Shown piece after piece: positions 43,405 to 55,410 of a DNA stretch of 64,000 bases. Made by a program: the position numbers and the translations under genes. Below the pieces are notes generated by a model. The model searched no databases, was not told where the DNA came from, and worked only from the letters and a program-made list of their open reading frames with translations. This DNA is from Corallium rubrum (Eukaryota > Cnidaria > Anthozoa > Scleralcyonacea > Coralliidae). Within the stretch, counting starts at the first letter, position 1. Every line of letters begins with the position of its first letter. The stretch covers positions 545,130-609,129 of the forward strand of contig OZ036006.1 in the NCBI GenBank assembly GCA_964035015.1, in the 5' to 3' direction.

Positions 43405-45003
43405 CTTTTTTTTTTCCTTGCTTTTTTTTATTTTTTTTTTATTTTTTTTTTTATTATTAACTTCGCCATATGTAACATACATAGAAATAAACATATAAAT
43501 AATAGCAGGTTTAACAATGGCAGGGGAACCACAACAGCGTTAGCCAATTACTGTGGGCCCTAAACATACAAAGGATATAGAGAGATAACTATATGAAAAA
43601 TAAAATTACAGCACATTATAAGTATTACATAATTACATACAACAAGAAATTGGGTCACTGAGACTCCGAACAGAGTTGCATTTGAGACAGATTGTTTTAA
43701 ACGTGCGAGGGTCTTCACAGTTATAAGAAGTTACCAACGATAAAAAATAATACTTAAGCATAACTGATTTAAATAAAGAAAGAGTATCTGTGTTAAGGTC
43801 AAGTTTGTCTGCAAGAGAGTTCCAAATTCGGCAAGTTCTGATGACGTAGGATTTTTGATAGGTAGTTGTTTTACATTTACGAATGATGAATTTAGTTGTG
43901 TTGCCATTAGAGGATCTAGTTGGTCTGGATGTACGGATAACTGGGAGAACGGAAGATTTTAAACTGATTAATCCATGTGTTATTTTGTAAAAGAAAACCA
44001 TGTCTAAATACTCGTGCCAATAACAAAGTGGAAAGAGCGACAAATACTGCATCCTATTATTGTAGTCAATATCACAAGAAAATGGCAGGTTGAGAATGTA
44101 TTTGGTTGCTCTCCTCTGAATTTGTTCCAACTGCATAATCTGTTCTATCGACTGTGGAGCCCAAATTTGTGTCGCGTATCCCAAGTGGGGACGCACCAAA
44201 GCAAGATACAGCGTGCGTCTCACCGCAGTATTCTGGATAAACCTAGTGTGCCTTCTACTGTAACCTAGAAGTTTATTGGCGCGTGAAGATTGCTCGTTTA
44301 CTTGTTTGTTCCATGTTAAATCACTCGCTACCCAGACGCCAAGATCTCTTTCAGTTTCGGCGGTTTTTAGGGTGGAGTTGTTGAACGTGAAAGTGGATTC
44401 TATTGGCTTGATCCTCCTCGTGATTCTCTGGGCTTTACATTTGGTCTCATTGAAGGCGAGGCCAGACAGTAAAGACCAGGTTTGTAAACTGTTCAGGTCT
44501 TCTTGGAGGGATGTACCGTCGTCCGAAGAGTTGATAGCCTTGAAGAGTTTTGTGTCGTCAGCAAACATTGAAATTTGGCTGGATTTAATTACGTTAGGCA
44601 GGTCATTGACGTAAAGTACGAAGAGAGCAGGACCGAGAATAGAACCTTGAGGCACACCTGAACTAACGGGCAGTGTATCCGATGTGGCGCCAAGTACAGT
44701 TACACGTTGGTGGCGTTCCATCAGATATGATTTAAACCACTGGAGAAGATTGCCTCCAAAACCAGCTCCGTGTAGTTTGCGTAGCAGGCGCTTATGATTA
44801 ACCTTATCAAAAGCCTTTGACATATCGAGGTACATCGTATCGATTTGTCCTCCGTTATCTAGTACTGAACCAATGTAGTCGATGGCTTCCAAAAGATTGG
44901 TTACGCAGGATCTACCAGTAATAAATCCGTGCTGGCATGTCTTGATTTGCTCGAATAAATGGTGCTTGATGTTGTTAAATACATGCATAAAAAACTTACA
45001 CAT
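43405..45003 (-). mobile_element. Jockey/CR1-group LINE, 5'-truncated
   Basis: It carries one open reverse transcriptase frame and ends on the minus strand in an A-rich tail (poly-T on the plus strand, about 43405-43455). The 5' part including any AP endonuclease is absent, consistent with abortive reverse transcription. Confidence 0.9.
43633..45003 (-). pseudogene. Non-LTR retrotransposon reverse transcriptase, N-terminally truncated
   Basis: 456 residues, no stops. RT palm: QHGFITGRSCVTNLLEA (24-40), motif A MYLDMSKAFDKVNH with Asp60, motif B SSGVPQGSILGP (114-125), motif C MFADDTKLF with Asp149-150, then the LGVWVASDLTWNKQV thumb region. The C-terminal domain continues to CLKCNSVRSLSDP, a CxxC-bearing end. 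Full-length relatives begin several hundred residues earlier with an endonuclease, missing here because the copy starts mid-RT at 45003. The intact frame suggests a recent insertion. Different family from the LINE pieces at 20.2 and 39.4 kb. Confidence 0.93.
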
Positions 45004-45438
45004 GTTTTATTTTGCTAGATAAATAACTAGCTGAATACATTTAACGAATTTTTTCCATGTGTCAAAATAGGACCAGATTCGCTGGCACTTTGATTTTCCC
45101 TTGTCTTTAATAGAGAAAAATAATGAAAACATTACTCAATTTGCTTTCAAAACATTACAAAAGTTTGAGAAGACATAGACATAACTAAAACACAAAAAGA
45201 TCTTGAAAACATCTCAACAAACTGTTTTTTCTAATTAGTTTTATACCCGAGATGAAAAACCGGCGCCGCTTGAGTAGAAGATGTCTATTGACTTTTAGAA
45301 TTTCAGAAATAAATTTACATACAATTTTGATTATCCATGTAGTTCACGTTCAACTACACTTCAACTTCTCACAGTCAGTTATTGACACATTTAACTGCTT
45401 TATCTTCTTCTGTAACTTATGAGTAATGGGGTTCGCGG

Positions 45439-45553
45439 CTGACTCGTACCCAGTCGTCTCTGGAGATTTGAGGTTTGCGGTGCCTCGTTGCGCCTGCAAA
45501 TTCCCCCCTATTTATTTAGGCAGGCAATACCAAGCCGACTGGGTACGAGTCAG
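45439..45553. mobile_element. 115-bp MITE, 9-bp target duplication
   Basis: CTGACTCGTACCCAGTCG and CGACTGGGTACGAGTCAG are inverted ends. GGTTCGCGG (45430-45438) and GGTTCGCGA (45554-45562) are an 8/9 target duplication. The end motif CTCGTACCCAG is shared with the elements at 19145 and 21503. Confidence 0.88.
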
Positions 45554-45562
45554 GGTTCGCGA

Positions 45563-46217
45563 CCCCTGTCAACTAAGTATAGTAGAAAAGCGTGTTGCTT
45601 CCTGGTGATAGTTTGACTTATACGTAAATTTACGTTAGAGTTACTGAGCGTAAATTTCAACATAATAGGACAAACTTCAAATTTTTTTGCATATCTCAGC
45701 CTTCAATATATGAATTTTTAATTTATTAATAAATTTATTTATTTATTAATTTATTTAGTAATTTATTTTGAATTTCATGTTCCTTGAAAGGTGAAAACCA
45801 AGATGTCTACTCCCTTATCCCCTAATGTCTTGTTTGCCTGTTTTATTTGATTAGTCTTTAAGGAGGCTTCATATATACCCTTCTGAGCTAAAGGAACTGC
45901 GTACAAACCCGCGAAAATCACGCGCGTAAAATTAAAAATCCGCGCAGTAATAAACAAAAATAGCTGCGATTTCTTGTGTTTTTCGACGTGTTCCCCCGAG
46001 TCTTCACACTATTTCCAATTATAAAACTTTATTCAAAATAGAATTTTAGTTTTCCAAATAATGGATTCATGACTTACAGGCATTCGAAAATTGTTTCCGA
46101 GCGGTATACCGCGTGCATAACCTTCGCTAGTGACGAGAAAGACCGCTACAAAAAAAAACCTTGTGCTTACTCGGATTTTTAGCTGGTGGAGCAGCAGTCC
46201 TGCCAATAGAAAATCTC
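45563..46217. other. No gene seen
   Basis: AT-rich, with a TTTATTAATTTATTTA low-complexity patch near 45720-45770. Short frames lack any recognisable domain. Confidence 0.35.
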
Positions 46218-48635
46218 AATGCCGGTAAGATCACAATGAACAAAGTGAACACATAAGGAAGGAAGTCAGGAGCAACGGAAAATGTTCAAACACTGAACGA
46301 TTATAGGAAAGCAAATCGAAAAATTGAAACAAATGAACATTGGTCTGGCATAAAAAGTCATAAACGAACGTTACCGTCCAGATGATACTCAGAGTCCCAT
46401 AAGCCATGGAATGGCTCTAAAAATTTCAGACAGTGGATTATCATACGAGAACTAATCTCTGTACTTTGAAAAGCAGATTTGGCCGTAAGACTGGTGTTGT
46501 TGGTATACTGAGCATGTCACCAAGTAATCTTTCACGAACGAATATGAAATCAACAAAAAAGTTCGTGTAACGAAGAATAAAAAAATCCTCACATGAACAT
46601 CTTAGATTCAATGCTGGAAATACTAACCAATGACATATGTGCTTGATACCTCCTCTGCAAAAACTTTCACACCTTCGTCAACAAAACAGAACCAGTAACT
46701 CTGTGCCAGTAAACCACGACGAGTGTATTATATTTATTTTTTTAAAAAAAATTCCATTTAGCGCGCGGAAATTGCGTGTTTTTTATTGGCTGTGCCCGCG
46801 ATTAACCGTAACGCACATGACAAACCATTGATCTTGCAAGCATAAAAAAGGGTTTGGCCGTGCCGACGTTTTACACATAAAAAGCCGTAGAGTTTAAAAG
46901 AACCCTCGGTAACATACCCTCAAATATTGTACACAAATATATATTCATGTGTTCTAACAAATATTCAAATTATATAAAAAATTCTGTAGATTCAAATAGT
47001 CAAAAACGAGGATTTTTCATTCCTGCTGTTTGGATCTACATAATTTTTTTCCCCTTGAAAGATGATGCAGCAAAATTAAATGATAATGAACGCCTAAAAT
47101 TGGGGGTCACCGAACTTTCTCCCGATATAATGACCAAAAACTGGCAAATTAGCAGCAATTTTACTATCCTTAGTTACACCATGGTTACCATGGTAACTCA
47201 ATATTAAGTAATTCATACATCATTAACACCAACTGGTCCCGGTTGTATATATTCTATACACTCGAATTTTCCTTCACCCAAAATCCCTAGAACATGCTAT
47301 GCAATCGAGTGAAATGCCCAATATTACTTCTAATATACTCAATTCTCTCCTGGCATTACCACCTCATTATATATACAGAACTCGCGATCAAGCTCTCGGC
47401 AACGCCCTCCGTGGCTCAGAGCATTGCACTAGAATCGCAAGGTCGTGGGTTCAATTCCTGCCAGAAGGCTTGTGTAGTTGCATTTTTCGCAACTGGTCCC
47501 GGTTTGGTCTTAAAATGTATATATTCTATACAGTCAAATTTTCCTTCACCAAAAATCCCTATAACATGCTATGCAATCTAGTGAAATGCCCAATATTACT
47601 TCTAATAAACCCAATATTCAGACAACTTGTCTGATTACCTAAAATATGATCAAATCCATCAGTACAAAAAATGGCTATTTTCTTTAATGGTCCAATTTTA
47701 ATGTGGAACCGTATGGGAGCTTAATTTCTAGATTTTTCTTTTCTAGATCTTTCTTATCTAGACAACATGCTACACGCCGAGGTACGGATTGATTATATTT
47801 TGAAACGTTATTTCTTGGTACTATAATTGAACTTTTTAGTTTTTTCTTTTTTTATTCCAGAGCAGTTTTATAAACATTTTATTTGGTATATCTATATTCA
47901 TTTACTGTTGATTTCATATTACTTTACGACGTGTGTTACGAACTTTTCTTTTATTTTCATTCAAATCAACTCCAAATTTTCCCGCCAAAACTTGCAGGTC
48001 CGGCGTAATGCCTTCCCACAATGCCGGGAGCGCATTGCCGCTTTTTCCTGTATATCCAACTTTACTAGATTTCAATTTATGTAACTAAGCTAGTTAGTTC
48101 ATTCACGATGCAGATAATATCCGTCGGTACTTATCAAAAATAATATTCTGGACGTAGTTTTAAAGCAATGTAGTAAGTCATTTAATATGCAAGATCAGTA
48201 ACCTATATATTAACCGTAGCACATCAGTAATGTAAGATATTGCAGCTTTATGAATATTTTTGTTCATTTTTTAGGAGCAACCACTACAAAGTAGACACAC
48301 ACAAGACAGTAGAAGCTCTTCTTCCCCGGTAACGGTAATGAGAATTATGCAAATTATTTTTAACTAATTGATAAGCAAACGTTCCTGACCAATAAATTTT
48401 TTTTCTCACGAGCTTTCGATTACCAGTCTGCAATCTTCGCCGGGTAAACTAATAATAAACATCAAATTCATTAAAAACTTATGAGGAAAATTCAAGAGAA
48501 ATGCATATTTAATCAATATCTGTAAATCGCATACAGATTCGTCCTTATTTACATAAACTTTTTCCTCAATTTAGTTTGCTAAAATCACTCCAACTTGAAA
48601 AATAGACACGCAATGAGTACATGCATCTACGTTTA
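46218..48635. repeat. Long dispersed repeat X, copy A, left part
   Basis: Near-identical to 58871-61182 from GCCGGTAAGATC onward, including GCGCGCGGAAATTGCGTGTT, the GGTTACCATGGTAACTCAAT block and the end AGACACGCAATGAGTACATG. It contains a tRNA-like segment at 47405 flanked by an internal duplication of about 270 bp (CGAATTTTCCTTCACCCAAA). No protein-coding frame is conserved between the copies. Confidence 0.88.
47405..47468 (+). repeat. tRNA-like SINE head, D-loop deleted
   Basis: GTGGCTCAGAGCATTGCACT has lost seven bases of the D-loop compared with the other three copies. The B-box is GGGTTCAATTCC. Embedded in repeat X. Confidence 0.65.
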
Positions 48636-48654
48636 CATCCATACATGTCCAATA

Positions 48655-49177
48655 CTGTCGCATTCATACGGATCGTAAAGGTTATTTACCATCCGTAATC
48701 TATATTTTCGTTTCGTGAATTCATACGGATCGTATACGGATGGTAAACGTTATTTACGATCCGTAATCTACATTTTCGTTTCGTTAATTGCGTCATGCTG
48801 CGCAGCCTGCGCTTCACGGATGAACTCCAGCTAAGCTACAATATTGCATCCTCACCAAATGACCTTACCATCCGTACGGTTCGTACGGATGGTACGGATT
48901 GAAAATACTTAATTTACGATCCGTTACATCCGTCAACCACCAATCAACTGCAGCTGAGCGACCACATGACACCCTTACAAAATTAAACAACTTACGATCC
49001 GTACGCATCGTACAGCTCGTATACTGATTACAAATACTTCATTTACAATGGGTAAACCAAATATCGTAACTTTAAAACCATATTAACAATCACCTTGAAA
49101 CGTTAAAGCAATAACAACTTATATTACAAAACGTTGAAGCAATAACAACTTCTCACGTCGCATGTGATGTGACACAT
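48655..49177. repeat. Scattered ACGGATCGT palindromic words
   Basis: TACGGATCGTA, TACCATCCGTA and TACGATCCGTA recur with irregular spacing, as if they were older units of the satellite at 51.1-54.1 kb. No gene. Confidence 0.7.
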
Positions 49178-49179
49178 GA

Positions 49180-49971
49180 GGATTGCCTCGTTCTAAAAAA
49201 ACCTTGCAAACGCTCAAGGAATATGAATTTATATGACGTCGCTTGTCATATATACATGATGATTTATACAGGATTGCCTCGTTCTAAAAAACCTTGCAAA
49301 CGCTCAAGGAATATGAATTTATATGACGTCGCTTGTCATATATACATGATGATTTATACAGGATTGCCTCGTTCTAAAAAACCTTGCAAACGCTCAAGGA
49401 ATATGAATTTATATGACGTCGCTTGTCATATATGCATGATGATTTATACAGGATTGCCTCGTTCTAAAAAACCTTGCAAACGCTCAAGGAATATGAATTT
49501 ATATGACGTCGCTTGTCATATATACATGATGATTTATACAGGATTGCCTCGTTCTAAAAAAACCTTGCAAACGCTCAAGGAATATGAATTTATATGACGT
49601 CGCTTGTCATATATACATGATGATTTATACAGGATTGCCTCGTTCTAAAAAACCTTGCAAACGCTCAAGGAATATGACTTTATATGACGTCGCTTGTCAT
49701 ATATAAATGATGATTTATACACGATTGCCTTGTTCTCAAAAAAGCTTGCAAACGCTCAAGGAAGTAAACTTATATGACGTCGCTTGTCATATATACATGA
49801 TGATTTATATATCACGTCGTGTTCAGAATTGCCTTGTTCTCAAAAAACCTTGCAAACGCTAAAACAATATGAACTTATATGACGTCGCTTGTCATAACTA
49901 TAAACAAAATCACCAGAAACGCTAAAGAAATATGAACTTATATGACGACTCGCTTGTCCGATATTTCCATG
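49180..49971 (+). repeat. 90-bp minisatellite, about 8 copies
   Basis: GATTGCCTCGTTCTAAAAAA starts units at 49181, 49272, 49362, 49452, 49542, 49633 and 49723, then degenerates. Each unit contains TATGACGTCGCTTGTCATAT. Because 90 is a multiple of three, one frame stays open for 142 codons; this is a by-product, with no evidence of translation. Confidence 0.95.
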
Positions 49972-51062
49972 ACAAACGTAATCGCTGTATGTTTCTTATT
50001 TATATCGTCGACGGCTTCAGTAGTTTACTATCAAAGATTATGTAAATGCGTTCGACGCATGTCCACCAGTAAATGGTGAATGAAGATTGGTTTATAAACA
50101 TAAAATTATGGTGTAACGAATTATCAAAATACAGAGTCTAAATTGAAGGTTAACCTCAATGTTTTTGACAACGGTGATCCCGCATTCCCGTTCGTTCCGG
50201 TTAGTTCGATTTGAAATATGACCGGTAGATAAGTCAGCCGCAAATATCACAAACATGAAGTTCGATTTGGCAAGCGTGTCGCTTCAATGGAAAATTTATA
50301 GTCGCGAGGCTTGCTCGTTTCAAGTTAATGTTGTTCGAATTAGATGTATGGCGGTTCAGATGGTCACATTGAATTTTGACATTATAAACGCGCCATATGA
50401 TTACCGTATGTTATTTTAAAAACTAGGAGTTCTTTATATCAGAATGACAGAAGTGAAATGCTGCCTCGCGACTGACACAGGAGCAGTGGATACGAGCTTG
50501 CCCGTAGAAATGTTCAGGATTAGGCCAGCAGAATGATGCAAGAAATTTTCTATAGCATGGCCGATCAAATAAATACAATGCAGAATATAAACCACGTAAT
50601 ATTAAAATAACATACGGTAATCATATGGCGCGTTTATTATGTCAAAATTCAATGTGACCATTTGAACGCCATACATCTAATTCGAACAACATTCACTTGA
50701 AACGAAGCAAGCCTCGCGACTATAATTTTTCCATTCAAGCGACACGTTTGCCTAATCGAACCTCACGTTTTGCAATATTTGCGGCTGACTAATCGAGCGG
50801 TCATATTTCAAATCGAACTAACGAACGGGAATGCGGGATCAACGTTGTCAAAAACATTGAGGTTAATTATTGAGACGCTGTATTCTCATAATTCGTTACA
50901 GCATAATTTTATGTTTATAAAGCAATCTTAATTCACCATCTATTCATCTATTGCTCCACATGCGTCGAACGCATTTACATAATCCTTGATTACTCCAGCT
51001 TAGTAAAGTACTGAAGCCGTCAAGGACGATTACAAATAAGAAACATACAGCGATTGCGTTTG
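49972..51062. repeat. 1.1-kb foldback between two satellites
   Basis: The arms 49972-50421 and 50602-51062 are complementary with scattered mismatches (ACAAACGTAATCGCTGTATG at one end, CATACAGCGATTGCGTTTGT at the other; inner CATATGATTACCGTATGTTA). The loop 50422-50601 is unique. No coding capacity. Confidence 0.9.
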
Positions 51063-51082
51063 TTCTATACCGTCTGTCGCAA

Positions 51083-54000
51083 CTCGTACGGATCGACAAC
51101 TTTTTTGAGGGCTACCTTAGTACACACGATAGTTATTATATTTACGGAGGGTGCACGGATCGACACACTATATTTACGGATGGGGAATTAACTTACCATC
51201 CGTTACGACTCGTATGGATCGACAACTTTTTTGAGGACTACCTTACCTACACCGCACGATACTTATTATATTCACGGATTGTGAAACGTAGCATACGGTT
51301 CGTCACGACCCGTACGGATCGACACACTATATTTACGGATGGAGAATTAACTTACCATCCGTTACGACTCGTACGGATCGACAACTTTTTTGAGGGCTAC
51401 CTTAGCTACACCGCACGATACTTATTATATTCACGGATGGTGAAACGTAGCATACGGTTCGTCACGACCCGTACGGATCGACACACTATATTTACGGATG
51501 GAGAATTACCTTACCATCCGTTACGACTCGTACGGATCGACAACTTTTTTGAGGGCTACCTTAGCTACACCGCACGATACTTATTATATTCACGGATGGT
51601 GAAACGTAGCATACGGTTCGTCACGACCCGTACGGATCGACACACTATATTTACGGATGGAGAATTACCTTACCATCCGTTACGACCTCGTACGGATCGA
51701 CAACTTTTTTGAGGGCTACCTTAGCTACACCGCACGATACTTATTATATTCACGGATGGTGAAACGTAGCATACGGTTCGTCACGACCCGTACGGATCGA
51801 CACACTATATTTACGGATGGAGAATTGGCTTACCATCCGTTACGACCCGTACGGATCGACACACTATATTTACGGATGGAGAATTGGCTTACCATCCGTT
51901 ACGACCCGTACGCATCGACACACGATATTTACGCATCGAGAATTAGCTTACCATCCGTTACGACTCGTACGGATCGACAACTTTTTTGAGGCCTACCTTA
52001 CCTACACCGCACGATACTTATTATATTCACGGATGGTGAAACGTAGCATACGGTTCGTCACGACCCGTACGGATCGACACACTATATTTACGGATGGAGA
52101 ATTACCTTACCATCCGTTACGACTCGTACGGATCGACAACTTTTTTGAGGGCTACCTTAGCTACACCGCACGATACTTATTATATTCACGAATGGTGAAA
52201 CGTAGCATACGGTTCGTCACGACCCGTACGGATCGACACACTATATTAACGGATGGAGAATTAGCTTACCATCCGTTACGACTCGTACGGATCGACACAC
52301 TATATTTACGGATCGAGAATTAGCTTACCATCCGTTACGACTCGTACCGATCGACACACTATATTTACGGATCAAGAATTAGCTTACCATCCGTTACGAC
52401 TCGTACGGATCGACACACTATATTTACGGATCGAGAATTAGCTTCCCATCCGATACAACACGTACGGATCGACACACTATATTTACGGATGGAGAATTAA
52501 CTAACCATCCGTTACGACTCGTACGGATCGACAACTTTTTTGAGGGCTACCTTAGCTACACCGCACGATACTTATTATATTCACGGATGGTGAAACGTAG
52601 CATACGGTTCGTCACGACCCGTACGGATCGACACACTATATTTACGGATGGGGAATTGGCTTACCATCCGTTACGACCCGTACGGATTGACACACTATAT
52701 TTACGGATGGAGAATTAGCTTACCATCCGTTACGACCCGTACGGATCGACACACTATATTTACGGATGGAGAATTAGCTTACCATCCGTTACGACTCGTA
52801 CGGATCGACAACTTTTTTGAGGGCTACCTTAGCTACACCGCACGATACTTATTATATTCACGGATGGTGAAACGTATAGCATACGGTTCGTCACGACCCG
52901 TACGGATCGACACACTATATTTACGGATGGAGAATTAGCTTACCATCCGTTACGACTCGTACGGATCGACAACTTTTTTGAGGGCTACCTTAGCTACACC
53001 GCACGATACTTATTATATTCACGAATGATGAAACGTAGCATACGGTTCGTCACGACCCGTACGGATCGACAAACTATATTAACGGATCGAGAATTAGCTT
53101 ACCATCCGTTACGACTCGTACGGATCGACACACTATATTTACGGATCGAGAATTAGCTTACCATCCGTTACGACTCGTACGGATCGACACACTATATTTA
53201 CGGATCGAGAATTAGCTTACCATCCGTTACGACTCGTACGGATCGACACACTATATCTACGGATCGAGAATTAGCTTACCATCCGTTACGACCCGTACGG
53301 ATCGACACACTATATTTACCGATGGAGAATTACCTTACCATCCGTTACGACTCGTACGGATCGACAACTTTTTTGAGGGCTACCTTAGTACACACGATAG
53401 TTATTATATTTACGGATGGTGCACGGATCGACACACTATATTTACGGATGGAGAATTAACTTACCATCCGTTACGACTCGTACGGATCGACAACTTTTTT
53501 GAGGGCTACCTTAGCTACACCGCACGATACTTATTATATTCACGGATGGTGAAACGTAGCATACGGTTCGTCACGACCCGTACGGATCGACACACTATAT
53601 TTACGGATGGAGAATTAGCTTACCATCCGTTACGACTCGTACGGATCGACACACTATATTTACCGGTCGAGAATTAGCTTATCATCCGTTACGACTCGTA
53701 CGGATCGACACACTATATTTACGGATGGAGAATTAGCTTACCATCCGTTACGACTCGTACGGATCGACAACTTTTTTGAGGGCTACCTTAGCTACACCGC
53801 ACGATACTACTTATATTCACGGATGGTGAAACGTAGCATACGGTTCGTCACGACCCGTACGGATCGACACACTATATTTACGGATGGAGAATTAGCTTAC
53901 CATCCGTTACGACTCGTACGGATCGACAACTTTTTTGAGGGCTACCTTAGCTACACCGCACGATACTTATTATATTCACGGATGGTGAAACGTAGCATAC

Positions 54001-54125
54001 GGTTTGTCACGACCCGTACGGAACGACACACAATATTTACCGATGGAGAATTACCTTACCATCCGTTACGACTCGTACGGATTGATACTCTGCTTTTTCG
54101 AGTCGTCATGACAAAACGACTTGTC
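51083..54125 (+). repeat. Satellite array of 59-bp and 100-bp modules
   Basis: Module A (59 bp) reads CGACTCGTACGGATCGACAC..TTTACGGAT..CTTACCATCCGTTA. Module B (100 bp) inserts ACTTTTTTGAGGGCTACCTT to GCATACGGTTCGTCACGACC. B+A units of 159 bp recur (module B starts near 51381, 51540, 51700), interspersed with runs of A alone (for example 53100-53340). Long plus frames here are satellite artefacts, since 159 is divisible by three. Confidence 0.95.
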
Positions 54126-54992
54126 CGATGGTAACCAAAATTTTACGAAACTAACGATCCGTATGCTTGCTACAGTATTGGACAACCATCTACGTTTAGG
54201 GCTATGATATACACAACCTCCTATCCAGGACTTTGCGATATACATTGTTTACATTCACGTGACGTTAGACACAATCTTGGTTCATTTCCAGTTAATTTCC
54301 AATACCCTTGCTAAAACAAACATGACAGTCAGCAGTGTGTCAATTGCAACAGTGTTTGCCAACCGAAAATTCAACCAAGATGGTGTAGCTAATGTCGTGA
54401 GCAAACGATCTATTCACAACTTTCCTTGCGATGCATATGGTTTGATAACAACTATAGTAATTGTGAGAATTTGCAAATAAATAACCCGCTACTATCGTAA
54501 TCCACATTACATGCACCAGGAGAAAAATTGAATCATGTGAATCAGCCTTTGGTTAAGATAATCATCAAAAACACTGGTAGTGTAATTAATATAACAATAG
54601 AGCACATGATAGCAATATGACAAAACAGAAAATGGCCAATTTAATTTGATAAAATACATATTAATAGTATAGCATGTAAGAATTTTCTACTATATATATG
54701 CACAAATAATACTGTCATAAATATGTTACACGCTAGTTATACCTTTTATCTGAATAAGTATTATCCCAGTCAATAACATAGTTAAAATTGACACATGTTC
54801 TAAGGATGTTGGGTGAAGGAAAATTCGAGTGCAGAATATATTCTACACTCGAATTTTCCTTCACCCAAAATCCTTAGAACATCTATGTAATCGAGTTAAA
54901 TGCCCAATATTACTTATAATATACCCAATTCTCTCCTGGCATTACCACCTTATTATATATATACAGAACTCGCGATCGAGCTCTCGGCAACG

Positions 54993-55063
54993 CCCTCCGT
55001 GGCTCAGTGGTCAGAGCATTGCACTAGGATCGCCAGGTCGTGGGTTTAATTCCTGCCGGAAGG
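54993..55063 (+). repeat. tRNA-like SINE head
   Basis: D-stem GCTC/GAGC, A-box TGGCTCAGTGG, B-box GGGTTTAATTCC and acceptor CCCTCCG/CGGAAGG with one mismatch; the anticodon loop is CTAGGAT. Its position in duplicated repeat X and its poor anticodon stem argue against a working tRNA gene. Confidence 0.65.
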
Positions 55064-55188
55064 CCTGTGTAGTTGCATTTTTCGCAATCGGTCCGGGTTT
55101 GGTCTTAAAATGTATATATTCTACACTTGAATTTTCTTTCACCCAAAATCCTTAGAACATGCTATGTAATCGAGTGAAATGCCCAGTA

Positions 55189-55410
55189 TTACTTATAATA
55201 TAAAGTTGACACAGATTGTTTGCCTTGAGTAAAACTGGCACGGATTGTTTGACTTTGGTCAAGCATCTCGTAAACAACGGGTCCAGGATTTTCCTCAATG
55301 TGTGATTTGCTATTGCGAGTAATAATGCAAGATACACAATATAGCATACTCCACATACACATTTCTGGACAAAGGGCATCCTCTTTAATTTTTACAATTT
55401 TATTTTGCAT
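55189..55410 (-). pseudogene. Retroelement ORF remnant with 2A-like motif
   Basis: 73 codons reading MCMWSMLYCVSCIITRNSKS then HIEENPGP|VVYEMLDQ and ASFTQGKQSVS. The motif xIExNPGP is the 2A ribosome-skipping consensus, except that the usual Asp is His. N-terminal 2A sequences preceded by a short hydrophobic stretch are known in invertebrate non-LTR retrotransposons. Here the frame ends after 73 codons and no RT follows, so it is a remnant or a short leader. A second copy at 63650-63871 keeps the motif unchanged. Product unknown. Confidence 0.5.

Larger units (their letters stand above)
48646..54184. mobile_element. 5.5-kb TIR element filled with satellite DNA
   Basis: TGTCCAATACTG at 48646 and its complement CAGTATTGGACA ending at 54184 are the ends. 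The similarity continues inward to CATACGGATCGTAA / TAACGATCCGTATG. ATCTACGTTTA is duplicated outside (48625-48635, 54188-54198), and copy B of repeat X keeps the single empty site near 61171-61181. The contents are, in order, a dispersed TACGGATCG-rich zone, a 90-bp minisatellite, a 1.1-kb foldback and a 3-kb 59/100-bp satellite. No transposase is seen. Confidence 0.8.

Noticed and set aside
51281..52323. Several long overlapping plus-strand frames of 110-168 codons
   Set aside because: They are the 59/159-bp satellite read in frame; each repeats the same MVKRSIRFVTTRTDRHTIF-like block and has no start or stop context.
49180..54125. A CRISPR-like array
   Set aside because: Repeats are directly adjacent without unique spacers, and the context is eukaryotic.
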